A DNA stretch of 5,928 nucleotides from JBGANR01 sp044222225 (GTDB taxonomy: Bacteria > Actinomycetota > Actinomycetes > Mycobacteriales > Mycobacteriaceae). The stretch lies in NCBI GenBank assembly GCA_044222225.1, contig JBGANR010000041.1, forward strand, positions 1 through 5,928, read 5' to 3'. The notes under the pieces were generated by a model. It saw only the letters and a list, made by a program, of their open reading frames with translations. It had not been told where the DNA came from and did no database searches. Positions within the stretch are counted from its first letter, which is position 1. The number at the start of each line of letters is the position of its first letter. The translations under genes were made by a program, and so were the position numbers. Of the stretch, positions 1 through 5,887 are shown piece after piece.

Positions 1-27
1 CGGCACGAGCATGGGTAACGTACGACA

Positions 28-85
28 TGAGGACCTCCGTGGATCGAGTGAGTGTGGTAACCCACATCGATACCGGAGGTCCTCA
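28..85. repeat. Long imperfect inverted repeat, cruciform-like hairpin
   Basis: A perfect 12-base inverted repeat, TGAGGACCTCCG at 28-39 and CGGAGGTCCTCA at 74-85, encloses two further nested complementary pairs. These are ATCG (43-46) with CGAT (68-71) and TGTGG (53-57) with CCACA (62-66), closing on a four-base loop TAAC. Together they form one 58-base stem with small internal loops. No U-run follows, so it does not look like an intrinsic terminator. It could be an RNA leader hairpin, a protein-binding site or the end of an old mobile element; the sequence does not decide. Confidence 0.6.
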
Positions 86-142
86 CCTCATTCCGCCACG
101 CCACGCTGCTCACAACGTCCGTGGGAAGAACACCTAGCGGTG

Positions 143-208
143 GGGTGCCCGGGTGCAAAGGGGATTTCCCGTGCGCCGGAACCCGTCGTGAGGGGTTCCC
201 GGGCACCC
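143..208. repeat. 11-base inverted repeat with a competing inner stem
   Basis: GGGTGCCCGGG at 143-153 is perfectly complementary to CCCGGGCACCC at 198-208. Inside it, GGAACCC (178-184) pairs with GGGTTCC (193-199) over an 8-base loop, and this inner stem shares bases 198-199 with the outer arm. The two stems therefore cannot both form completely. GGGATTTCCC at 161-170 is a further small palindrome. The block ends 23 bases before the ferredoxin reductase start, so it would lie in that gene's 5' leader if transcription begins upstream. Function unknown. Confidence 0.55.
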
Positions 209-231
209 GAGGCAGGTCTAGGGTCGAAATC

Positions 232-1434
232 ATGAGCGAGTCGACGTTTGTGATCGTCGGTGCTGGGCTGGCCGGAGCCAAGGCTGCGGAGGCCCTGCGG
301 GAGCGCGGGTTCGAGGGGAGGCTCGTCCTCATCGGGGACGAGCCGCACCGTCCGTACGAGCGACCGCCGCTGTCCAAGGGCTACCTCATGGGCTCGGCCG
401 AGCGGGACAGCGTCTTCGTCCACGACGCCGGCTGGTACGCCGAACACGACGTCGAACTCCGCACCGACACCCGCGTGACGGCGCTCGACCGGGCCGCGCA
501 CGAGGTCGTGCTCGCGGACGGTAGTCGTATCGGTTATGCGAAGCTGCTGCTCGCCACCGGATCACGCCCGCGACCGTTTCCGGATGCCGACGGCGCGCTG
601 TATCTGCGCCGGCTCGACGACAGCGACCGGCTGCGCGAGGTCTTGGCGGCGGGCGGGCGGCTCGTGCTGGTCGGCGGCGGCTGGATCGGGCTCGAGGCCG
701 CCGCGGCCGCGCGGCAGGCCGGGCTGGACGTGACGGTCGTCGAGCCGCTCGAGCTGCCGCTGCTGCGGGTGCTCGGCCCCGAGGTGGCCCGGGTGTTCGC
801 CGACCTGCACACGGCGCACGGCGTCGACCTGCGGCTGGGTACGAGCGTCGACGCCGTCGGCGGCGGATCGGTGCGCCTCGAGGGCGGCGAGGTGATCGAG
901 GCGGACGCGGTGCTGGTCGGCATCGGCGCGATTCCCAACGTCGAACTCGCCGAGGAATCCGGATTGTCGGTGTCGAACGGAGTCGACGTCGACGCCGGGC
1001 TGCGGACGTCGGACCCGGACGTCTTCGCGGTGGGGGACATCGCCGCGGTGCTGCATCCCGTTCTGGGCCGGCGGATCCGCGTCGAGCACTGGGCCAACGC
1101 GCTCAATCAGCCGACGATCGCGGCGGCGAACATGCTCGGCGGCGACGAGACCTACGCCCGGCTGCCGTACTTCTTCACCGACCAGTACGACCTCGGCATG
1201 GAGTACGTCGGCGACGGCTCGGACGCCGACGAAGTCGTGCTGCGCGGCGATGTGGCCGGGCGCGAGTTCGTCGCCTTCTGGTTGCGCGACGGCCGCGTGC
1301 GCGCCGGGATGAACGTCAACGTCTGGGATGTCGGCGACGACGTCAAGGCGCTCATCGCGTCCGACCTTCCGGTGGACACGACGCGGCTGGCCGATTCCTC
1401 GGTCCCGCTTGCCGAGGTCTTGCCGGGGGCCTGA
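232..1434 (+). CDS. FAD-dependent ferredoxin reductase, NAD(P)H:ferredoxin type
   Basis: A complete 400-residue flavoprotein of the BphA4/ThcD-like ferredoxin reductase group. Such enzymes pass electrons from NAD(P)H through FAD to a small ferredoxin serving an oxygenase or cytochrome P450. The N-terminal FAD-binding G-A-G-L-A-G is at residues 10-15, followed by the family's RPYERPPLSK segment around residue 40. The NAD(P)H-binding GGGWIG is at 148-153, the second FAD motif VFAVGDIA at 264-271 and the HWANA motif at 286-290. A C-terminal reductase domain begins near YFFTDQYD (313-320). Length is normal for the family. I chose ATG 232 because the protein signature starts immediately; the frame stays open upstream to a GTG at 121, but that extension looks non-coding. 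The ribosome binding site is weak (AGGG at 220-223). No ferredoxin, oxygenase or P450 gene is adjacent, so its partner is unknown. Confidence 0.9.
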   Translation: MSESTFVIVGAGLAGAKAAEALRERGFEGRLVLIGDEPHRPYERPPLSKGYLMGSAERDSVFVHDAGWYAEHDVELRTDTRVTALDRAAHEVVLADGSRIGYAKLLLATGSRPRPFPDADGALYLRRLDDSDRLREVLAAGGRLVLVGGGWIGLEAAAAARQAGLDVTVVEPLELPLLRVLGPEVARVFADLHTAHGVDLRLGTSVDAVGGGSVRLEGGEVIEADAVLVGIGAIPNVELAEESGLSVSNGVDVDAGLRTSDPDVFAVGDIAAVLHPVLGRRIRVEHWANALNQPTIAAANMLGGDETYARLPYFFTDQYDLGMEYVGDGSDADEVVLRGDVAGREFVAFWLRDGRVRAGMNVNVWDVGDDVKALIASDLPVDTTRLADSSVPLAEVLPGA

Positions 1435-1448
1435 GCCGCCCGTCCGCC

Positions 1449-1473
1449 GGGATCGGTCACTCGACCGGATCTC
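1449..1473 (+). terminator. Weak stem-loop, possible terminator of the reductase gene
   Basis: GATCGGTC (1451-1458) pairs with GACCGGATC (1463-1471) around a four-base ACTC loop, with one bulged G, and one or two more pairs are possible outside. It begins about 15 bases after the reductase stop codon, where a terminator is expected. Only a pyrimidine-rich stretch follows rather than a true U-run, so termination strength is doubtful. Confidence 0.35.
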
Positions 1474-1530
1474 TCGCTCTGCCGGGCCTGTCCTCTGCCG
1501 GAACTTCGTGTCCTGATCTGCGGAAACCTC

Positions 1531-1560
1531 TTCCGCTCCGTTGTCTTGTGTGGTTATAGT
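1531..1560 (+). promoter_or_regulatory. Predicted promoter of the threonate operon
   Basis: TATAGT at 1555-1560 differs from the consensus -10 hexamer at one base. It sits in a locally AT-rich patch that stands out in this GC-rich window, 48 bases before the chosen ltnD start. The best -35 candidate, TTCCGC at 1531-1536 with an 18-base spacer, is poor, as is common in actinobacteria. Transcription would start near 1567, giving a leader of about 40 bases. The -10 lies inside the palindrome at 1546-1572, which suggests repression or strict control. Confidence 0.5.
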
Positions 1561-1572
1561 ATGACCACACAA
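1546..1572. promoter_or_regulatory. 27-bp near-perfect palindrome, candidate operator
   Basis: TTGTGTGGT (1546-1554) and ACCACACAA (1564-1572) are perfectly complementary nine-base arms. The nine-base centre is itself symmetric, with ATA and TAT flanking a central G at 1559, leaving only the 1555/1563 pair mismatched. The site covers the predicted -10 hexamer of the ltnD operon. This is the expected architecture for a dimeric repressor that blocks RNA polymerase. Sugar-acid operons of this type are often controlled by GntR-, DeoR- or LacI-type regulators, but the half-site does not let me name the family. No regulator gene lies within the window. Confidence 0.65.
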
Positions 1573-1595
1573 TAGGGAGTGATGTGGAACACGAT

Positions 1596-1600
1596 GGAGG
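1596..1600 (+). promoter_or_regulatory. Ribosome binding site deciding the ltnD start
   Basis: GGAGG lies seven bases before GTG 1608, an ideal spacing. The upstream in-frame GTG at 1584 has only AGGGAG at 1574-1579, four bases away. This favours 1608 as the start of ltnD. Confidence 0.65.
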
Positions 1601-1607
1601 TTTGCCA

Positions 1608-2534
1608 GTGAGTTGTGACGTGACAGAGGTCGGCGTCATCGGCCTGGGCGCGATGGGCTCGGGCATCGCCGGATCGTTGCGGTCGGCGGGCTTGACCGTC
1701 GGTGTCTTCGACATCCGCAAAGAGGTGGCCGACGCCTTCGCCGCCGACGGCGGACGCGCCTACGCCTCGCCCGCCGAGGTGGGCGGCGCCGTGGACGTGC
1801 TCGTCGGCGTCGTCGTCAACGCGGCGCAGGTCGAGTCGATCCTCTTCGGCGAGAACGGCGCCGCTGCGGCGATGCGACCGGGGTCGGTCTTCGTCATGTG
1901 CTCGACGGTCGATCCGGCGTTCACCGTCGACGTCGAGCGTCGGCTGGCCGAGCTCGGCGTCCTTTATCTGGACGCCCCGATCTCGGGCGGCGCGATCAAG
2001 GCCGCCGCGGGCGAGCTGACCATGATGACGTCCGGTTCGCCTGCGGCCTACGAGAAGGCCGGGCGTGCGCTCGACGCGATGAGCACGAGCTGCTATCGGC
2101 TGGGCGACAAGGCCGGGCCGGGAACGACGATGAAGATCGTCAACCAGCTGCTCGCCGGCGTCCATATCGCGGCCGCCGCCGAGGCGATGGCGCTCGGCCT
2201 GCGCGCGGGGATAGACGCCGCGCAGATCTACGAGGTCATCACCCACAGCGCCGGCAACTCGTGGATGTTCGAGAACCGCATGGCGCATGTCGTCGCGGGG
2301 GACTACACGCCGCTGTCGGCGGTCGACATCTTCGTCAAGGATCTCGGCCTCGTCCTCGACACGGCCCGGCCGCAGAAGTTCCCCTTGCCCCTGACGGCCA
2401 CGGCGCACCAGATGTTCATGCACGCCTCGTCCGCGGGGTTCGGGGGCCAGGACGACAGCGCCGTCATCAAGACCTTCCCGGGCGTCGACCTGCCGGCGCC
2501 CGCCCCGACCACGAACACGGAGGAGACCGCGTGA
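1608..2534 (+). CDS. ltnD: L-threonate dehydrogenase, NAD-dependent
   Basis: A 308-residue member of the beta-hydroxyacid dehydrogenase family. The assigned reaction is oxidation of L-threonate to 2-oxo-tetronate with NAD+, the first catabolic step after uptake; the protein is cytosolic. The N-terminal Rossmann motif GLGAMG is at residues 12-17. The substrate-binding DAPISGG is at 122-128 and continues into AIKAAAGELTMM. The catalytic lysine is K176 in the M-K-I-V-N-Q context, and the C-terminal K-D-L-G motif is at 244-247. Length is typical for LtnD. I chose GTG 1608 for its well-placed ribosome binding site; GTG 1584 would add eight residues. The family also contains tartronate semialdehyde reductases and 3-hydroxyisobutyrate dehydrogenases, so the substrate rests mainly on the adjacent otnK and otnC. 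It is the first gene of the operon and its stop overlaps the otnK start by four bases. Confidence 0.85.
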   Translation: MSCDVTEVGVIGLGAMGSGIAGSLRSAGLTVGVFDIRKEVADAFAADGGRAYASPAEVGGAVDVLVGVVVNAAQVESILFGENGAAAAMRPGSVFVMCSTVDPAFTVDVERRLAELGVLYLDAPISGGAIKAAAGELTMMTSGSPAAYEKAGRALDAMSTSCYRLGDKAGPGTTMKIVNQLLAGVHIAAAAEAMALGLRAGIDAAQIYEVITHSAGNSWMFENRMAHVVAGDYTPLSAVDIFVKDLGLVLDTARPQKFPLPLTATAHQMFMHASSAGFGGQDDSAVIKTFPGVDLPAPAPTTNTEETA

Positions 2535-3802
2535 GCATCACGCTGGGTTGCATCGCCGACGATTTCACCGGCGCCACCGACCTCGCCAACAACCTCGTCC
2601 GCGCGGGTATGCGTGTGGTGCAGACGATCGGCACCCCGGTCGGCCCGCCGGCGCCGGACACGGACGCCGTCATCGTCGCGCTCAAGTCGCGCACGATCCC
2701 GGCCGACGAGGCCGTCGCCCAGTCGCTCGAGGCGCTCGCCTGGCTGCGCGCCGCCGGTGCCGAGCAGATCTACTTCAAGTACTGCTCGACCTTCGACTCG
2801 ACCGCCGCCGGCAACATCGGGCCCGTCACGGACGCGCTCATGGCGGCCCTGGGCACCGACTTCACCATCGCCACGCCGGCTTTCCCCGACAACGGTCGCA
2901 CCGTCTTCAAGGGCTACCTCTTCGTCGGCGACGTCCTCCTCTCCGAGAGCGGGATGAAGGATCACCCGCTCACGCCGATGCGGGATCCGAACCTCGTGCG
3001 AGTGCTGCAGGCGCAGACGCCGACGCGCGTCGGGCTCGCCGACCATCGCGTGGTCGCCGACGGGGCCGACGCGTTGCGCGCGCGGTTCGCCGAGCTGCGC
3101 GCCGACGGCGTCGGCATGGCGATCGTCGACGCCGTCGACAACGACGACCTCGTCCGCATGGGCCCGGCGCTCGCGGACCTGCCGCTCGTCACGGGCGGCT
3201 CGGGCGTCGCCATCGGGCTGCCGGCCAACTGGGGCATCGAGCCGTCGGAGGGGGCGGCGGCGCTGCCGCCGGCCGACGGTTACGCGGCGATCGTCTCCGG
3301 CTCGGTCTCCGTTGCGACGAACGGGCAGGTCAAGGCGTTCCGCGACGCCGGCGGGCCGGCCTTCGCCGTCGACCCCCTCGCGATCGCCGCGGGGGAGGAC
3401 GTCGCGGGCGCGGCCCTCGCATTCGCCGAAGCCCACCTCGCCGACGGGCCCGTCCTCGTCTACTCGACGCAGACGCCCGATTCGGTACGGCAGGTGCAGG
3501 GCGCACTCGGTGCGGCCGAGGCGGGCGAGCTCGTCGAGCGGACGCTGGCCGCCATCGCCCGGGGGCTCGTCGATCGCGGCGTCCGGCGGCTCGTCGTCGC
3601 CGGCGGTGAGACGTCCGGCGCCGTCGTCCAGGCGCTCGGCGTCTCGGCCTTGCGCATCGGACCGCAGATCGACCCGGGCGTGCCGTGGTGCGGGGCGACG
3701 CTGATGGGCGGCGACACGCTGCACATCACCCTGAAGTCGGGGAACTTCGGCACGGCCGACTTCTTCACCAAGGCGCTCGACCGGCAGAAGGTGCGGCCGT
3801 GA
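2531..3802 (+). CDS. otnK: 3-oxo-tetronate kinase (DUF1537 family)
   Basis: A 423-residue acid-sugar kinase of the former DUF1537 family, of normal full length. It is expected to phosphorylate 3-oxo-tetronate with ATP to 3-oxo-tetronate 4-phosphate. The N-terminal substrate domain starts with the hallmark ADDFTGATD at residues 9-17, followed by KYCSTFDST at 83-91 and the T-G-G-S-G turn at 221-225. The C-terminal nucleotide-binding domain contains GGETSG at 358-363 and ends with a conserved-looking segment around LKSGNFG (401-407). All hallmark motifs I know for the family appear intact. The start is GTG 2531, overlapping the ltnD stop as GTGA, with GGAGGAG at 2519-2525 five bases before it. 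Related kinases act on D-erythronate or D-threonate, but pairing with an OtnC-like gene and an OtnI-like start supports the OtnK assignment. Confidence 0.9.
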   Translation: MSITLGCIADDFTGATDLANNLVRAGMRVVQTIGTPVGPPAPDTDAVIVALKSRTIPADEAVAQSLEALAWLRAAGAEQIYFKYCSTFDSTAAGNIGPVTDALMAALGTDFTIATPAFPDNGRTVFKGYLFVGDVLLSESGMKDHPLTPMRDPNLVRVLQAQTPTRVGLADHRVVADGADALRARFAELRADGVGMAIVDAVDNDDLVRMGPALADLPLVTGGSGVAIGLPANWGIEPSEGAAALPPADGYAAIVSGSVSVATNGQVKAFRDAGGPAFAVDPLAIAAGEDVAGAALAFAEAHLADGPVLVYSTQTPDSVRQVQGALGAAEAGELVERTLAAIARGLVDRGVRRLVVAGGETSGAVVQALGVSALRIGPQIDPGVPWCGATLMGGDTLHITLKSGNFGTADFFTKALDRQKVRP

Positions 3803-4467
3803 CGACGCTGGACGAGGCGCGAGCGGAGATCGTCCGCGTCGGGTCCAGCCTCTTCGCCCGCGGCTACGTCCACGCGTCGGCGGGCAACATCAGCGCCCGC
3901 GTCGGCGACGACTACCTCGTCACGCCGACGGACGCGCCGATGGGTTTCCTCGACCCGGACCGGATCGCCGTGGTCGACGTGTCCGGCACGCAGACCGCCG
4001 GCGACCGCGCGAGCAAGGCGCTGCTGCTGCACCGGCGGATCTACGAGTCCGATCCGACGGCTCGGTTCGTCATCCACACCCATTCGACGAACCTCGTCGC
4101 GGTGACGCTGACCGGTGCGTGGCGCGACGACGATCTGCTGCCGCCGATCACGCCGTACTTCGTCATGAAGGTCGGCCACGTGCCGCCGGTGCCGTACCGA
4201 CGACCGGGCGATCCGGCCGTCGCCGAACACGTCGCCGGTCTCATCGCCGCACGACGCGACGCGGAGCCAGGGCGTCCGGGCCTGCGCGCCGTGATGCTCG
4301 AACGCCTCGGGCCCGTCGTCTGGGGGCCGACGCCCTCGGCGGCGATGGCCGTCCTCGAAGAGCTCGAGGAGACGGCCAGGCTCTGGCTGCTCTCCGGCCG
4401 CGGTGTCGCGCCGCTGCCGGACTCGGCGATCGCCGAACTCAGGGACGTCTTCGACGCCCCCTGGTGA
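3799..4467 (+). CDS. otnC: Class II aldolase/OtnC-like decarboxylase with altered active site
   Basis: A 222-residue class II aldolase/adducin-fold protein in the position of 3-oxo-tetronate 4-phosphate decarboxylase, which yields dihydroxyacetone phosphate and CO2. Family features present are ASAGNIS (26-32), the metal-binding H93-T-H95, the PYFVMKVGHVP segment with H127, and EELEETA near the C-terminus. Three expected residues are absent. The catalytic Glu four residues before H78 is Ala74 (S-K-A-L-L-L-H). The third metal His, normally in N-H-G, is Leu170 (E-R-L-G-P-V-V-W-G). The phosphate-loop Gly after TPT is Asp45. The reading frame is continuous and alignable around each site, so these are substitutions, not a frameshift. 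H127 might supply a replacement ligand. Start GTG 3799 overlaps the otnK stop by four bases, with AGAAGG at 3786-3791 as ribosome binding site. The OtnC role is inferred from context; a divergent activity is possible. Confidence 0.75.
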   Translation: MTTLDEARAEIVRVGSSLFARGYVHASAGNISARVGDDYLVTPTDAPMGFLDPDRIAVVDVSGTQTAGDRASKALLLHRRIYESDPTARFVIHTHSTNLVAVTLTGAWRDDDLLPPITPYFVMKVGHVPPVPYRRPGDPAVAEHVAGLIAARRDAEPGRPGLRAVMLERLGPVVWGPTPSAAMAVLEELEETARLWLLSGRGVAPLPDSAIAELRDVFDAPW

Positions 4468-4518
4468 GTCGACGACCGTCGTCTCACCCAGCAACACCCA
4501 CCCCGAACGGAGGTCGCC

Positions 4519-5820
4519 ATGGCGACACCTTCCGAAGCCCCCGTCGCTGACGTCGTCCACGAGGACGCCGTCTTCCGCAAAGTGATGTGGCGCCTCGTCC
4601 CCTTCCTCATCCTCTGCTACGTCGTCTCGTACCTCGACCGCGTCAACGTCGGCTTCGCCAAGATCCAGATGTCGAGCGATCTCGGTTTCAGCGAGGCCGC
4701 CTACGGTCTCGGCGCCGGCCTGTTCTTCATCGGCTACTTCACCTTCGAGGTGCCGTCGAACGTCCTGCTGCAGCGCTTCGGCGCTCGGATCTGGATCGCG
4801 CGCATCATGATCACGTGGGGCCTGGTCTCCGCGTCGTTCATGTTCGTCACCAACGAGACGGTCTTCTACATCCTGCGGTTCCTCCTCGGCATCGCCGAGG
4901 CCGGTTTCTACCCCGGCGTCATCCTCTACTGCACCATGTGGTTCCCGGCGCACCGCCGGGCACGCGTCATCGCGATGTTCATGTCGGCGATCCCCGTCGC
5001 GGGAATCTTCGGCAACCCGCTGTCGGGCTGGATCATGGAGGCCTTCGACGAGAAGGGCGGCCTGCACGGCTGGCAGTGGATGTTCGTCCTCGAGGCCATT
5101 CCGGCCGTCGCCATCGGCATCTGGTGCCTCTTCTACCTCGACAGCACCGTGCGCGGCGCCAAGTGGCTCACCGACGATGAGAAGGACATCGTCGAAGCGG
5201 CCGTCGCCAAGGACAGCCAGCATACCTCGCACGGCTCGGTGTGGTCGTCCTTCACCGATCCGAAGGTCGCCCTGATGTCGCTCATCTACTTCTGCGTCGT
5301 CATGGGGCAGTACGCGTTGACGTTCTGGATGCCGACGTTCGTCAAGTCGACCGGTATCGACAGCGCGCTGACCATCGGCTTCCTCAGTGCCATCCCGTAT
5401 CTCGCGGCACTGGTCGCCATGAACCTGTTCGGACGGTCCGCCGACAAGCGCCGGGAGCGCCGCTGGCACCTCATCATCCCCGCGCTGATGGGTGCGGTCG
5501 GTTTCGTCCTCGCCTCGATGTGGAGCGGCTCGACCGTGCTGTCGCTCATCGCGCTGTCCATCGCGGCGGCCGGCGTCCTCACCTGCGCGCCGCTGTTCTG
5601 GTCGCTGCCGACGTCGTTCCTCGGCGGTGCCGCCGCCGCGTCGGGCATCGCGATCATCAACTCGGTGGGCAACCTCTCCGGCTTCGTCAGTCCGTACATG
5701 ATCGGTGCGGTCAAGGACGCCACCGGCTCGACCACCGTCCCGATGCTCATCCTGTCCGCCGCTCTGGTGCTGGGTGCGGCATGTGTGCTCATCACCAAGA
5801 AGGACGTCGTCAACCGCTGA
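4519..5820 (+). CDS. MFS transporter, anion:cation symporter (ACS) type
   Basis: A 433-residue major facilitator superfamily permease, likely with 12 transmembrane helices, of the ACS group that carries tartrate, glucarate, phthalate and similar organic anions. Typical features are YLDRVN at residues 38-43 at the end of helix 1, EVPSN at 77-81 followed by the loop 2-3 motif around L-Q-R-F-G-A-R (84-90), and RFLLGIAEAGFYPG at 120-133. A hydrophilic central loop spans roughly 205-245, and the second-half loop GRSADKRRERR is at 305-315. The start ATG 4519 follows GGAGG (4509-4513) by five bases. The gene lies 51 bases after otnC and before the otnI-like start, so L-threonate or a related four-carbon sugar acid is the likely substrate. 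The family alone does not fix the substrate, so I give no symbol. Confidence 0.88.
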   Translation: MATPSEAPVADVVHEDAVFRKVMWRLVPFLILCYVVSYLDRVNVGFAKIQMSSDLGFSEAAYGLGAGLFFIGYFTFEVPSNVLLQRFGARIWIARIMITWGLVSASFMFVTNETVFYILRFLLGIAEAGFYPGVILYCTMWFPAHRRARVIAMFMSAIPVAGIFGNPLSGWIMEAFDEKGGLHGWQWMFVLEAIPAVAIGIWCLFYLDSTVRGAKWLTDDEKDIVEAAVAKDSQHTSHGSVWSSFTDPKVALMSLIYFCVVMGQYALTFWMPTFVKSTGIDSALTIGFLSAIPYLAALVAMNLFGRSADKRRERRWHLIIPALMGAVGFVLASMWSGSTVLSLIALSIAAAGVLTCAPLFWSLPTSFLGGAAAASGIAIINSVGNLSGFVSPYMIGAVKDATGSTTVPMLILSAALVLGAACVLITKKDVVNR

Positions 5821-5835
5821 CGACCGAATGACACC

Positions 5836-5868
5836 GCCGGCGGGAGGATGAACGGCCCTCCCGCCGGC
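5836..5868 (+). other. Strong intercistronic stem-loop before the otnI-like gene
   Basis: GCCGGCGGGAGG (5836-5847) and CCTCCCGCCGGC (5857-5868) form a perfect 12-base-pair GC-rich stem with a nine-base loop. No U-run follows, and the next ribosome binding site begins nine bases later. It could be a leaky or factor-assisted terminator or an RNA-stabilising hairpin at the 3' end of the transporter cistron. It could therefore set a different expression level for the following gene. Confidence 0.7.
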
Positions 5869-5887
5869 CGGTTCGAAAGGAGTGACC

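Larger units (their letters stand above)
1..231. other. Gene-poor leader region rich in inverted repeats
   Basis: I see no convincing gene upstream of the ferredoxin reductase. One + strand frame stays open from the window edge to a TAG at 135-137, so the tail of an upstream gene cannot be excluded, but its short translation resembles nothing I recognise. The region is dominated by two sets of inverted repeats, at 28-85 and 143-208, listed separately. No clear -35/-10 pair stands out for the downstream gene. The repeat density would fit a mobile-element remnant or a structured leader, but no transposase sequence is visible. Confidence 0.5.

Noticed and set aside
53..66. TGTGG/CCACA pair as a second copy of the operator at 1546-1572
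   Set aside because: The arms share only five bases, the spacing differs (4 versus 11 between the equivalent bases), and the pair is part of a larger hairpin. Chance similarity is likely.
3..137. Open + strand frame from the window edge to TAG 135-137 as the tail of an upstream gene
   Set aside because: It is short, overlaps the long hairpin and shows no recognisable protein motif, so it cannot be supported as a coding tail.
121..231. N-terminal extension of the ferredoxin reductase from GTG 121
   Set aside because: The added 37 residues cover the inverted-repeat region and do not resemble the family, whose FAD-binding strand begins right after ATG 232.
1584..1607. Earlier GTG start for ltnD at 1584
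   Set aside because: It has a possible AGGGAG only four bases upstream and would add eight residues ahead of the normal family start. GTG 1608 has the better-spaced GGAGG.
1898..2530. In-frame extension of otnK upstream from 1898
   Set aside because: The extension overlaps ltnD, reads as Arg/Gly-rich nonsense and lies before the well-placed GGAGGAG and the GTG at 2531 that begins the family sequence.
2303..3724. A 473-codon open frame on the - strand opposite otnK
   Set aside because: Same shadow pattern: biased composition and no motifs, while the + strand carries a full set of OtnK motifs.
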